From positions 51,647,435 to 51,711,434 of the forward strand of contig CM070711.1 in NCBI GenBank assembly GCA_036346275.1: a stretch of DNA of 64,000 nucleotides. The letters run 5' to 3'. The position numbers and the translations under genes were made by a program. Shown here piece after piece: positions 38,001 to 48,803 of this stretch (positions within the stretch are counted from its first letter, which is position 1; each line of letters opens with the position of its first letter). The DNA comes from Otatea glauca (lineage: Eukaryota > Streptophyta > Magnoliopsida > Poales > Poaceae). Below the pieces are notes generated by a model. It was not told where the DNA came from, did not search any database, and saw only the letters and a list, made by a program, of their open reading frames with translations.

Positions 38001-39889
38001 GCAGTTTTCCAAACCATTGTCTTGAGGCAAGTTGAGTTCGTGAGACTCAAATAAAATTCTGAATTCATGCCATTCTCATATGTGGATTTTTTTGTTTGTT
38101 GACCTTTATCAAGGCATGTACTTATTTGTATTTATGATAACATGGTTAGGGTTAGTGCTTACATATTCTTGACGTGCTTTCTATAGTAGTGGGTGTCCAT
38201 TGATCCCTTCATATTATGCTTTCCGCAGTTAATGGAAATGTATCCCTTGTATGTCTAGGATGAAAAACTCTATATTACGTGCCATGTGGTTATTACAATT
38301 TTCAATTGTTGGTTAAGATTATAGCATATCTCTAGCAAGTCAGGTACTGAAATATGGCAAATTATATGGTGAAAGTTAGCACATGGTGAAAGGATGAAAG
38401 TAGACAAACATGAGCGTTAGATTGGCCTCGAATGGTCCAGATCCAGGCGGAATCTCACCTCCACCACTTAACACATTTGTAATTTTTCTAGGGGGTTATG
38501 TGTAAAAACGTGTTTAAGTGGATGAGGTGGGATTCCGCCTGGATCTAGACCATTCGAGGCTGATTCAACGCCTCTGTTTGCCTACTTTCATCCTTTCACT
38601 ATGTGCTAGTTTTCACCATATACGCCACTGAAATATAGCTATCTATGTAATTATTCAAAATTTACATAAAAAGTATCAACATCTCCTATGCATTTGGCAG
38701 CCATCTTACATGTTTACGGATAAGGAGCACCGTGGACCATTTGAGTACTCAGAAGATCTTACAAACTTGACTGTTGGGGCAGAGGCTTCAGAAAATGTCA
38801 TTTCTGCCCAAAGATATCAAGAAAATGATAATGATCTTTTGCTAAGTACTTCTGATAAAGAGGATAACGGTACAGCTGCCAGCAATGGTTCTTCCACCTC
38901 TACATACAATGCTCCTTCCGACTTGAGTGGTCCTGCATTGCTAAGTTCACAAACACCAGCTGAAGCTTCACTAATTAATCCTGGTGGGCCAACATATTCC
39001 TCACAATCAAACTTCAGTCTTGATGACCTCCTTGGGCTTGGTGTTCCAGAAGCCCCTGCACCACAACCTCCAGCACTGACCCTCAACGCAAAGCCTGTGT
39101 TGGATCCTGGTACGTTCCAGAGGAAATGGGGCCAGTTGACATTATCCCTGTCTCAGGTATGTTGCTTCAAGTTTTTGTCCCTGCATTATCTGATTATTAG
39201 TAGCATAAGCGCGCAACATGCTCACATAGCCTTTTCGCAGTGCCTGGTCAAGTTTCTTATGATTTTAGCAAGTGATCCACTGCATGAAAATCCTGGGTGC
39301 TGCTATTGTCTAATAGCTTGTCTCTTCTCATGAAAGTCATCCCAGATGAGAAGTCTGCAATTAGCAGTTCTATGTTCTGAGCTGTGATTTTGACTTGTTT
39401 GAAGATTCTTTTTTTTTTCTTATAATACATGAAAATCTTGGTGCTTCTATTGTCTAATACAGTAATACGTGAGTCTTCTCTTGAAATTCATTACCAATTG
39501 AACAGTCCGTAATCAGCAGTTCTATGTTGGGAGCAATGATTCTGCCCTCCTGATCTTTATAAGTATTCTACCCTTATGTGCTTTGTTGTGTTTAACAGGA
39601 ATGCTCTTTAAGCCCACAAGGAGCAGCTTCATTGACGAATCCACAATCACTCATTCGTCACATGCAAAGCAACTACATTCAATGCATTGCTTCAGGTGGT
39701 CAGCCTCCAAACTACAAGTTCTTTTTCTATGCTCAGAAAGATGGGGCTACTGCTTTCTTCCTTGTAGAATGTATCGTCAACACGGCATCAGCGAAGGCAC
39801 AAAGCAAAATTAAGGCTGATGATGGGACAGCTGCTGAAGCATTTTCTACTTTGTTTCAATCAGCCTTGTCCTCATTTGGGCTTTCTTGA
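24669..39889 (+). CDS. AP4B: AP-4 complex subunit beta (beta-adaptin)
   Basis: This is the large beta subunit of the AP-4 adaptor, which sorts cargo (in plants, vacuolar proteins) at the trans-Golgi network. Eleven exons: 24669-24724, 24817-25333, 29879-30003, 30096-30294, 30571-30799, 30923-31089, 31191-31400, 37351-37461, 37568-37744, 38701-39156 and 39599-39889. All introns are GT..AG and the joins keep frame, giving 2538 bases and 845 residues. The start is the ATG in GCCATGGC, preceding the family's conserved SQPSGKSEV. Residues ~20-600 form the adaptin trunk (CSATSDVVLKKMCYLY, LLTINFLQRDC and AALIWMLGEYSQD are typical). Residues 600-720 are a polar hinge with DDLLGLG at 705-711, and ~730-845 form the appendage domain. 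The match to Arabidopsis AP4B runs end to end, judged from memory of the family. Transposons fill introns 2 (4545 bp) and 7 (5950 bp), yet no exon is damaged. Confidence 0.96.
26004..26033. repeat. (TA)n microsatellite
   Basis: A TA run directly abutting the left end of the first microsatellite-embedded MITE, in AP4B intron 2. Confidence 0.95.
26034..26446. mobile_element. Microsatellite-embedded MITE, copy 1 (Micron-like)
   Basis: The element starts GGAAGCCGAAATGGGGCACC and carries the palindromic block GCACCATGGTGCCTGGGCAC near its left end; ATCATGGTGCCCAGGCACC mirrors it near the right end (26408-26430). It is non-coding, about 413 bp, and sits between TA runs at 26004-26033 and 26449-26474. 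That setting matches the rice Micron family of elements that insert into TA microsatellites (established family; assignment here is inference). Confidence 0.7.
26482..26790. mobile_element. Stowaway-like MITE
   Basis: The ends are CTCCCACTAAGTATGCCGCTTAA and its inverse TTAAGTGGTATATTAGAGGTGGGAG (imperfect), flanked by TA at 26480-26481 and 26791-26792. The 309-bp size, TA target site and CTCCC terminus fit Stowaway (Tc1/mariner-derived) elements. It lies between the two Micron-like copies. Confidence 0.75.
26838..27100. mobile_element. Microsatellite-embedded MITE, copy 2 (Micron-like)
   Basis: The same left end as copy 1 (GGAAGCCGAAATGGGGCACC), then ATGATTTCAAATG and a shared interior, ending CATGGTGCCTAGGCACCATG near 27071-27090. 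It is shorter (263 bp) through internal deletions and lacks the left palindromic repeat. It is flanked by TA runs at 26815-26837 and 27101-27111. Confidence 0.7.
27703..28061. mobile_element. Tourist-like (PIF/Harbinger) MITE
   Basis: The ends are GGGCCTGTTTGGATCCATTA and the inverse TAATGAATCCAAACAGGGCC, flanked by TTA at 27700-27702 and 28062-28064. This terminus and the 3-bp TWA target site define Tourist-like MITEs. The left ~70 bases (27703-27771) are themselves palindromic because an extra internal inverted copy of the terminus (GGATCCAAACAGGCC) is present. Confidence 0.9.
28150..29360 (-). pseudogene. LINE reverse transcriptase 3' part in AP4B intron 2
   Basis: On the minus strand three open pieces follow each other as in the C-terminal half of plant L1-type LINE ORF2. 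The first (29359-29000) contains EEFGGMGIPNLRDHNICFLA. The second (29048-28836) contains RWKVGDGKYVRFWEDRWFG. The third (28762-28451) contains PPRIHFFLWLLAQNKILSRD, the zf-RVT region, and a final piece (28447-28184) contains ALWSLWQERNEMYFQ. Frame shifts separate the pieces, and the reverse transcriptase core is absent, so this is a 5'-truncated, inactive copy lying antisense to AP4B. Confidence 0.8.
31769..32070 (+). repeat. 5' LTR of intronic Copia element
   Basis: 302 bp, containing three tandem copies of a 71-bp unit starting at 31794, 31865 and 31936 (each with GTTATGTTTGGCAAGGATCT). It is paired with 36765-37068. Confidence 0.95.
33760..36620 (+). pseudogene. Copia polyprotein remnant (integrase, RT, RNase H)
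   Basis: Recognisable pieces lie in all three frames. WHRRLGHPVARPL and CHACRLGRHVRLPF (about 33890-34030) mark the GAG-pre-integrase domain. VAIHQLDVKNAFLHGTL (about 35560) and NKSLYGLKQAP (about 35680) mark reverse transcriptase. LLYVDDIV (about 35820) is the active-site YVDD, followed by MKDLGKLHHFLG. SSNPVQHQRTKHIEIDLH (about 36550) marks RNase H. The frequent single-base shifts between pieces make the polyprotein untranslatable as it stands. The catalytic YVDD itself is intact. Confidence 0.85.
36765..37068 (+). repeat. 3' LTR of intronic Copia element
   Basis: 304 bp, with the same three 71-bp repeats starting at 36790, 36861 and 36932. It ends at the AAAAG target duplication. Confidence 0.95.
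38356..38626. mobile_element. Foldback MITE with long arms (Mutator-like)
   Basis: Almost the whole 271-bp element is an inverted repeat. The left arm contains TATGGTGAAAGTTAGCACAT and GGTCCAGATCCAGGCGGAAT; the right arm contains their complements (ATTCCGCCTGGATCTAGACC ... ATGTGCTAGTTTTCACCATA). It is flanked by the 10-bp duplication ACTGAAATAT (38346-38355 and 38627-38636), a length typical of Mutator-like elements (9-11 bp). It sits in AP4B intron 9, so its transcript would form a hairpin. Confidence 0.88.
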
Positions 39890-40306
39890 TCCTGGGCATT
39901 TTCTGTGTCTTGGTGATGCACCTGTCCCCAGTTTTCTTGGCTTGTCATAGTATGTATGCAGTCCACTACCCTCGGACTTCAAGTAAAGCCTTTTCAGTAG
40001 ATTTTAATCAGAATGTTGGGGAATGAGATGAATTTTTCAGTCCAACGGAATAGCAGTACTGGGCTACTGGCAGATTCGTCAGGGAGAGAACATTGGAGTT
40101 TTGTGAGGATATCTTATTTATGTTCACTGGGTGAAGGAACTAAGCATTGTATATTTCATCTGGAGAGAACTAGTTTATCAAGGTTCTGGTGGTTTGATGG
40201 TGTGGCCTCTTATTACCGGAGGTGAATATCACATCACCTGTTTTCTCGTCGATGTAGTGAGAACAGATACAACGTTTCGATATGTTATTTTTTACGTGCA
40301 GAGAGC

Positions 40307-40312
40307 AATAAA
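40307..40312 (+). terminator. Polyadenylation signal of AP4B
   Basis: AATAAA 418 bases after the AP4B stop codon, in GAGAGCAATAAAGTTGTTC. The intervening 39890-40306 is the probable 3' untranslated region. Confidence 0.55.
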
Positions 40313-41263
40313 GTTGTTCATTTCATTCTACCGTTTTATTGTGGGGCTATATTGACTGATTGCCATCTATGAAGCTTGCAATGCTGAGTAGGACATGTTT
40401 ACTATAAATTCGAGTTGCTTAGCAGATGATATCATAGAGTGGCCTGTACAAATTTAAGGTCAAAAGTTCAAAACAGGAATAATGATTTTTGCTGCAAATA
40501 TAGGTTTATCATAGATGATAATGGAAAATAAGGTGAGGCATGATGTTCGCTGCAAACACAAGTACATTTTGAAAAAAAAAGCCTGATATGATCTATAACT
40601 ATCAGCTGGTGTCTCAACAGCAGCAAAATCAACTGATTAGCAAAAGCGTCCGTCAACAAACATTCATATGAGAGCTCCGTATGCTGCGGCAAAGTTTCTG
40701 CTAGCACGGACGACTTATTCGATGAGCAATTCTCCCCTTCTCCCTGAATCAACACGGTTAAAGGCCTACAGCTTTGCAAGTCCAGGCCAATCACAGTTTA
40801 CAAGCACACAAGAAGACATACAGGGCACCATGAATTGCAGGTACCAATTCAGAGCGTAAATTCCAATGAATCGCTCCAGATGTATGCTGAAACTATCCAG
40901 ATTATACAACACAATGATAACCATAACGCTTACTAGTTCAATCGAAAACACCAGACACAAGCATCAGGCAGTGGGAGCATATAGCGCACACATATAACAC
41001 AAAATTATCCAGACCACCATACCAATAGCAGATCCATAGCCTCAGATTAATAACAAGTTTTCGTCCGATACTAACGGATTTCTCCGAAGAGACATCCGCC
41101 CATATAACATTATTATTAGAAGACTCATATAGCAAAACCTCTAAATCCCCACAAGCATCAAGAACTCACCCACCCCGATCCAAGAAACAGCAAGGACAGC
41201 TACTAGTTATAAGCTACTAAAAGGAGATGGATCGATCGCATCTAGGCCTCGTCGGGGATCGGA
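40313..41263. other. Convergent intergenic region
   Basis: The space between the 3' ends of AP4B (plus) and TOM7 (minus). It should hold the TOM7 3' untranslated region. I found no clear AATAAA for TOM7 on the minus strand, and no transposon. Confidence 0.5.
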
Positions 41264-41509
41264 TCAGACGGGGGAGAGGAGCTGGGCGATGGAGGGCTTG
41301 GGCTCGGAGTTCATGCCGATAACGATGATGAGCGGGATGAAGCCGTAGTGCGCCGCCACCTTCGCCTTCTTCATCGTCCACGTGCTCCACTCCTTCATGA
41401 ACCGCACCGCCGCCACCGCCGCGGAGGACTGGTCCTCCTCGGCCGCCGTAGAGCCCTTCTTCGCGCCCTTGCCCTTCGGCTTCGGCTTCAGCGACGGCCG
41501 CGACGCCAT
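41264..41509 (-). CDS. TOM7: Mitochondrial import receptor subunit TOM7
   Basis: TOM7 is a small subunit of the TOM complex in the mitochondrial outer membrane; it modulates assembly of the import pore. The single exon encodes 81 residues. It starts MASRPSLKPKPKGKGAKKG, a lysine-rich cytosolic head, then VRFMKEWSTWTMKKAKVAAH, the conserved family core. A single membrane segment follows at about residues 51-67 (VAAHYGFIPLIIVIGMN), and a short tail ends in SIAQLLSPV. Length and motif order agree with plant TOM7-1 proteins (about 75 residues in Arabidopsis). The start is the ATG in GCCATGG context; an in-frame upstream extension to 41605 is open but its residues are not TOM7-like. It is convergent with AP4B and intact. 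Confidence 0.95.
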   Translation of the reverse strand: MASRPSLKPKPKGKGAKKGSTAAEEDQSSAAVAAVRFMKEWSTWTMKKAKVAAHYGFIPLIIVIGMNSEPKPSIAQLLSPV

Positions 41510-42254
41510 GGCACCTCTGGTTCGATTCAATCTCTGGACAAAAACCCTAGGGCTGTGGAGATGTGTTGTTCTTGGGTTTGATCTGTTGCAGTGTTTCGGG
41601 TTCATATTGGCTGGTTAGTGGGCCACTTCGTCTCCTGGTTTGGTTAGGATAGGCGATTGTGCTAATGGGCTGGATTTCAATAGGTTTTGGGCTGGACATT
41701 TTGGACTGCTTCTTTATGGAATCAATCAATCAATTTGTGGTCCGCTCAAAAAAAAAATAATCAATTTGTGGAATCAACGCTAGTAGTCTTCTTTGAGTCC
41801 GTATGATGAAGAATTGCAATTAAGCATGTACTTGCATTCCCTGTTAGATGTAAGAATTTCAGTGAAGTTTTACTCCTAATTCGTTGAACCTACCTTATGT
41901 CCACAAGCCCATTTGCTTGACAGGTCTCGTTAGCCTTACCCGATGATGAGTATTGTAAGAAGAGGATCCCTAACATGATTCACACTTTAACCACAGCCCT
42001 ATGAAGTAGCCATATCATACATTTGTGCGAGACCGGCAACACTGTCGTATACATTGCTCGACACTGGTGTGTTAAAAGCTATAAGACTAGAATTGCACCA
42101 GGTTTTATGACCATACCATGTCAAGTGAAAACGCGGCTTTCATAGTGCTCGTGCTGACCATTAGATTATCATGGTTCCACTCACGTCGATCGCCTGCAAC
42201 TTCGGTTTGGAGTTTTAAACTCTAGGGGGAAAAAGCAAAAAAAAAAGTGATCCT
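41510..42254. other. TOM7 upstream region
   Basis: This contains the TOM7 5' untranslated region and promoter (minus strand) and then AT-rich sequence up to the Copia LTR. The sequence ATCAATTTGTGG is duplicated around a poly-A stretch near 41728-41771. No other feature was recognised. Confidence 0.5.
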
Positions 42255-42483
42255 TGTTGGGAAACCACGTGGTCCAATGAAAACCCACGATGGTCCCTCA
42301 GCCGAAACCCTAAACGACTACTATATAAGGAGGAGAGGGGTCCCCCTATGTACAAGCAATCAGAATAGCAATAAAGAATTCAGTCGCCGTTCTCCCTAAA
42401 CTTGTGTCTCTCTTTCTCTCTCTGTTCTCCAATTCAGATATGTTCGGGAACCCCGGACTATTCGATAGCGAGGTTCCTTAACA
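42255..42483 (+). mobile_element. Copia LTR, plus-orientation arm
   Basis: A 229-bp LTR running from TGTTGGGAAACC to GGTTCCTTAACA, with a TATATAAGG box at 42322-42330. It is followed by the primer-binding-type sequence CGTTATCAGCACGAAG. It matches 49924-50177 in inverted orientation, including AGCAATAAAGAATTCAGTCG and GTGTCTCTCTTTCTCTCTCT. The 5 bases before it (ATCCT region) do not match those after the other arm. Confidence 0.85.
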
Positions 42484-43433
42484 CGTTATCAGCACGAAGC
42501 TCTACCGGCGACCAGAATTGAAAGAAATCGTGTAGCGCCCAAATGGAAGAGATATGCATTGTTGATAGTGGCACAACAAATACCATCTTAAGAGAGTCTA
42601 AATACTTCCAGTCGATCACGAAGAATGCTGGAAAGATTACTACGATCGCAGGAAGCGATTCATATATAATAGGCTCCGAAAAAGCCACAATTATATTGCC
42701 TATGGGTACAACTTTGCTAATTGAAGAAGCACTTTTGTACCCCGAATCAACGCGCACTCTCTTAAGTTTCAAAGACATCTGCGCCAATGGTTTTCACTTA
42801 GAAACCAATGAAGAAAGTGGCAAAGAATACTTGTACATTGTGAAGCACGCGGTACGTGGAAAAATGTCCCTCATATGAATCTGGGTTGTACTACACGAAT
42901 ATTCATGCACCCGAAGTGCATACTTCCTTGAAGACTGTATTTAAAAGCTCTGAGTTATTTTCTTTATGGCATAGTAGATTAGGTCATTCTAGTCTTAGAA
43001 TGATGAGAAATATAGTGAACAACTCACAAGGTCATGGCATTAATGTTAAAATTTCCCAAATCATGAAGATTTCGTGTGTCCCGCATGTGCCAGGAAATTA
43101 ATAACGGACCCTCTGTCATGAAAGTGCAAAGTGAAATTCTGCATTCTGGAACGCATCCGGGGGTATTTGCGGTTCGATTCAGCCTGTCGTACCGTTTCGA
43201 TACTTTATGGTGCTCATTGATGCTTCCTCGAAATGGTCGCATGTATGCTTATTGTCAACAAGAAACCATGCTTTTGAAAAGCTGATCTCGCAGATCATAA
43301 GAATTAAGAATGCTTTCCCTGATCATCGCGTGAAGTCTATTAGAATGGACAATGCCGAAGAATTTACTTCAAAGGCATTTGATGATTATTGCACTGCAAC
43401 AGGGATAGCAGTTGAGCACTCCGTACCGCACGT
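42484..43433 (+). pseudogene. Copia protease, GAG-pre-integrase and integrase (first part)
   Basis: After the LTR and a short leader, gag is missing and the sequence jumps to a protease domain (42543-42878) with IVDSGTTNTILRESKYF and LLSFKDICANGFHLET. Next comes the GAG-pre-integrase (42856-43101) with LWHSRLGHSSLRMMRNIV, then integrase (from 43207) with VLIDASSKWSHVCLL and IRMDNAEEFTSKAFDDYC. The integrase is interrupted at 43433 by the LTR-like insertion and resumes at 48804. One or more frameshifts separate the domains. Confidence 0.85.
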
Positions 43434-46400
43434 TGTAACATCCCGAAAAATGCAATAATATAAAATTTAATATTTTGAATTTGAGCATATTTATTTCTGA
43501 CTTTTCCCTGACATTATTGGGATTTATTTGGATTTCTTTGAATTTTTGTATTGAATGAAAAATCAAACAACTAGAATTAAAGAATGGATAATGGTAAAAA
43601 GCTAAAATGGTAAAAGTAAAAATTTGGAAAAATTACCATGGAACCATAAACATGCTGGTAAGTCAGTAAAATCAAGAAGTAAAAATTTTATGAACAGAAA
43701 AATGGGTAAATAAAGTGAATGACACCTCTTTTTGACTAAAAACAGTGCAAGCCAGAATTAATGAAAAATATTCGAAGTTTATCTGGATCTGGAAAAATTA
43801 CCAAAACACCCTCAGTGTAAAACCTATCCCTGGTAAAAATATCAGGATTTGATCATGTCGGAAAAGCCCTCTAATAATTCAAAAACAGAAACAATTAAAA
43901 ACTAGAAATCCTAATGTCAGAATTTTTATAACATATTCGCTTGAGGTTTTGACTTGAAAATTTTACAGAGACGTCCTCGACCTAGATATAATCCCTCATA
44001 AAATTTTCAAAAATAAATAATAAGGTTTGGAAGTTTAAATAAATACAAATCCGAAATGGAAATCTTGGTAGATGTACAGTGTCAGAATTTTTATAATTTA
44101 ACCATGCGGTATTTGAGTCTTAAATTTTTTATGAAGGTTATAAACTACCAGGAGAGGTCAGTCAAAAAGTTTCACAAAATTAAACGGTGATTTGATATCG
44201 ATTTTAATGGTCATATGGAGCTTGTCTCGGTCAGACTTATCCTCTGCCTCACCTACACTCACCGGCATGTGGGGCCAGCCTATTTTCCGTAACGATTCGC
44301 TGGAAGCAACGGGAAAATTTTCCCTCTCTCTGCCGGTGGTCCCAGGGCCCATCTGTCATCGCATTTCCTTCTCCCTCTCTCCTTTTCTCCTCGCAGCCGA
44401 GCACCCCGATCCTTCGCCCAGCCTCCCGCCTGCTCTCGCCTGGCGTTGCACGTCGCCGCTGCTGCCGATCACTGCCACACCTGCCCTTGGTTTCCGTGCG
44501 CCATACCCTGTCGTCCTCCCGTCGTTTCCTTGCCGGCGGAAGACTCGCGCCACTTCATCGCAAAAACGTCAAACCGAGCCGCATTTCTTCCTTGTGTTCA
44601 AATCCTGTACAACCCGAGTCCTCCAGCTATAAATAGCTCCTGGGCGTCGCATTGAGCTTCCCTTCTTCCTCATTCACTTCCTAAACCAAACGCCAGAACC
44701 GAAACTCATGCTTCTCGCCATTTCGTCAGCCAACCCGAAAGGGGGGAAAAACTCAAATTCTGCTAGCTCGGTGAAAATTGCTCCAAATCACTTCACCAGA
44801 GGCACCTAGGCACAATCCTAAGACCAACCCACGGCTCAATTCCAACTTAGGTTACTTGAGTTCTTGCCGCCACCGTGCCCGTTTCTTCCCCACGGCCGGC
44901 CGACGGTGACGGCCCAAACCACCGCATCTCCGAGCGAATAAACTGCAAAAATGGAACCCCGGCGTCGCGTGGATGCTTAAAATGCTACCGATTCGACCGG
45001 AGTTCGCTTCCTCTCCTTCTCCGGCGAGCCTCACCTACCTCCACCGCATGCCGCCGGTGGCAGGCCTCTCCGGTCGTCCCCGCCGGTGAACGACCCCACC
45101 CCCGTGTGCGCCGAGACTCACTGATGCTGGAAGTGCCACCCATTCGGCCGGAGACTCGCCGGACCGCCGTCGCCGCCGCGCCCTAGTTCTTCCCCTGCTT
45201 CTGTGTCACTAGACCGCGGGCCCCCTCTGTCAGCCGGACAGATCATTCTCAGTTCAGAAGGGTAAAGACGCTTTCGGTTCTCTGAAAACGTATTTTCATT
45301 TTTTCAGTTTATTTCAATACCCGAATTAATTCAAACACTTATAACTTTTGCATTGTAACTTCAAATGAAGTGAAACAAAATTCTAAATTCATCTGAAATC
45401 TAGTACTTTCAGAATATGCAATAAAATTTTGAAAATGTTCACTGGATAGATTTAAAATTCAAATTTAAAGAAAAGGCTAAAAGAAGTGCTACATATTAAA
45501 ATATTATAAATAAACTTGGAATGGAATGAAACTAATTTTAGTGAAATCCTTGTACTTACAGAAGTTCAAATATATAAAAATATTTAAATTTCATTATTGT
45601 TTGAAATACTTTCTAATAAAGATTGTTGTCAATGCACTAGAAATTCAAATAAACATAATTTGAACAAAAGAAATATGGAATAAGTAAAATTTAGTTTCTA
45701 AATTTTAGCATGGCAGTAGGATACCTGAGTTTGCCAAAATATTTAAGAAATGAACTTGATTTGAATTATCGTGGAAAGTATGAAATAATTTAAATGTAAA
45801 GTGTGTATATATGTATAGCATACAAAGTCAAATGGTTGTAATATGGATCAAATGAATTCAAATAGTAACCAAACCAGTTTTATTATACCTCTGGCATTGC
45901 AAGGATTTCAGATTTAAAATAATATTTAAATATTACTACATAAAACAGTAAATGATCAATAGTTAAAGTGTAAATAATTGCATAATTGGAATAGTTATAA
46001 CTTTCACAAATAAACTCTAAAATTGACGAAACCAAATCCTATAACCTTGAAAAATAGTGCTCTTACTGTTTATACAAAAATACTTTATGTTTGTGCTAGT
46101 CTGAAATAAGCCCATATTAAACCCTAATGATTTCGTAAATGGAAAACGTCGCGGATAAAAGCCAATTATCGCAAACTCAACTTTAAAATGCTTCTAATGT
46201 CCTACCCTGTCAACACCTGAAAAATGAGTAGATTATCTTACTCGGTATAGTCACAATCGTATATCAAAAACTAAATCCTTAGCGAGTAGTAAATTGAACT
46301 ATCAAGCTTTTTCATTGATCTGTAGAACCTCTCGTCTAAATGCAGAAATTGTGAAAATTAGTTTAGAAATGATATTTGGGATGTGTGCTACCATATTCTA

Positions 46401-48803
46401 GAAAAATATTTCATTTACAACTTTCGTTTCAATTAAATCGTACTAGTTGAATACCCTTAAAAAGTATGATTGTCATAACCCTTAATGTCACATAAGCATT
46501 TTCAACTAAGAAAATAATGTCTCGTCTAAAAGCTAAAATGTATGAAATCAGCCTAGATGCGTTCTTCGAAGTATATGCTATCCAATTCCGAAGAAATAAT
46601 CTTATTTCGTCATGTTTGGCATATAAACTTTAATAGTCAAATAACCCTTAGTTTCATGTTTAATGAACTTTGCCATAATAAGATTTAAGTGAACCTTGTA
46701 ACAAAGAATTTATAATTAATATATTTGTATCATCGAAACCTTCTTAAAACCATAAATAAATCTAATTAGCTAGCTATCGCTTATAACTTATTCAAAACCC
46801 TTCGTATGCAAATCACTTAAGGCTAAGTGCTATTAGCGTAACCTTAACTAGTGTTTTAATTCTTTTAATCCGAATAGTTTTAGCATCTATAATTCGAAAT
46901 CGTAAATACTAAAATTCATAATTTTAGTCTCTTGAATTCGTAATTCAAGAATAGATAATTTATCAAATAAACCCTGTGTTGTTCATCTTAAATCATTAAT
47001 GGTTCGAATGTGTATTTATCTAATTCGTAAGGTCTCGAAATCTTAAATAATTCAAACTCTAAAGTGTTCCTGTTTTCTGCAGTGATTTTTATTCGATTTT
47101 ACATGCATTTTCTTTTGCCCTTATTGAAGTTTCTTATTTGCTATATTTTCCGATCGATCGACATGTAGAATCCGACGTCCCTTCCTTCGTCAGCCGTGAT
47201 CGCGTCTTCGTCGTAAGCGATATATAAGCAAGGCAAGCACCCCCTTTGACCATCTTGATCCCAGAATTTAATTTGCATTGTTTATTAAAATGTTTTATGC
47301 ATACGTTTACTTTCTGTAAATTGCTATTTTGTGGTACTGGTAGTTATACCTGTTGTCTCATGAAACTTCCTTGATAAGTATGAATATGTGAACCTCGATA
47401 ACCATAGATTAAGCTTAGACAGTTACTTAATGTCATCATGGGTATATGCGATTACTTTTATCCATGCTTAGCCATGCTTTTAGAATAAATGATGATGATG
47501 ATCAGATCAAAATGTGTTCCTTGAGAAATGGAAAATGTTGTAATTGTAGCTGTTGGTTATGGGTATTTTGATTAAAAACCCAAAATAAAACTATGGTTTT
47601 GATGCGGGCGATTATTGGCAATAGCCGGAGGTGCAGAGGGATTTGCACGTAGTGTAGGGTGGAGTATCGCCCGTGTCAACTTAAGGACCGGACTCAGTGT
47701 TGTATGATCCAAGATAATCCGTACAACCACAAGTGTTGTTATGGAGCTTCCTTAAACCAATTAAGTTATCTAGTTTAACTTTGCACATTGGTAGGCTGAA
47801 GTAGTACGGGCTTTCCTTTCGGGGTTTGTTCTACGGGGTGCCCACACTGAGGTGCTGGGAACAACACTTACCAATATAACGGTGTACGCCACGTCTATGG
47901 GGAGTTCCAACATTCCTACGCTCTGAGTTCTCCCAGCATAGCGTGGGTTTTATCGTCCCGGTGCTGGTGCAAAGTTAAATTAAATAATATAAAGGTTTTC
48001 GTCATGAACATTCTGGCCACACGCCAAAGGTGCGTGAAACTCGCGGCAAAAAGAAAAGGTCATGACTTGTGGGTAAAGTTGTACACCTCTGCAGAGTAAA
48101 TCTAATCGATTAGCCGTCCCCTCGGTCATGGGAATCTTGGTGAACTTGCACTAGTTAAATGTTTAATTTTCTAAAATGGGTTGTGGTTTGGATCTTATTT
48201 AGCACTTTTGTTTTCATGTCAAAGGATCGACATTGATGGATTCCATTTCTGGATTATTCGATATTCATGATGGGTTGTGAATATTACTTATGCTTTACTT
48301 ATTTCATATCAGTCAATTATGCTTTTATAAATTCCGTTTGCAAATAACTTGTTTTACAATGTCAATTCTGCTTTATGCAAATTAACTGTAGTAGCCTCCT
48401 TTGAAATGGCCTGCATATATTATAGGCTTTGCTCAAGTCTTGCGGAGTACGAATGTACTCACCCTTGCTTATATGTGGTTTTTAGGTGGATAAGTTAGCA
48501 AAGCTTCGAAGGTTTCTTTCGTCGCAGGTTGCGGGATTTTCTTCGTCGAATCTTTCTAGGGATTATGCCTTGTCGGTTGCCTGTTGGTTTTGGATGGGCA
48601 CGCTACAAGACCTTACTTCTTTTGCTGCTATATCTCTGAGTTGTAAGAGTTTTCTTTATGTAATAGCTTCCGCTTAATAATATTTGTTGTATGGTTGTGA
48701 TTCCAATTGGTGTATGTGCGTACTAGCTACTGATCATGGGACTAGTACGGAATGCACATTAGATTTCCATTTTTGCAAGTTTGTAAAAATGGGGGTCGTT
48801 ACA
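43434..48803 (+). mobile_element. 5.37-kb solo long LTR inserted in Copia integrase
   Basis: The block starts TGTAACATCCCGAAAA and ends GGGGGTCGTTACA, near-inverted TG..CA ends. It is flanked by the 5-bp target duplication CACGT (43429-43433 and 48804-48808). There are no retrotransposon protein domains inside. A TATAAATAG box at 44628-44636 lies after a GC-rich pocket (44380-44620). The termini, length and the GTACTCACCC...TTTTTAGG region near 48456-48490 resemble long LTRs of grass Tekay/Del chromoviruses (inference). The simplest reading is a solo LTR; a LARD-like element is the alternative. Confidence 0.75.
44628..44636 (+). promoter_or_regulatory. LTR TATA box
   Basis: TATAAATAG in the context CCAGCTATAAATAGCTCCTG, at the boundary between GC-rich and AT-rich parts of the long LTR; a plausible U3/R border. 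Confidence 0.45.

Noticed and set aside
41348..41618. Plus-strand frames opposite TOM7
   Set aside because: Shadows of the TOM7 coding strand; the minus-strand product is clearly a conserved protein.
44192..45186. 146-codon and 103-codon frames in the GC-rich pocket of the long LTR
   Set aside because: They lie within the LTR around its TATA box and lack any recognisable domain.
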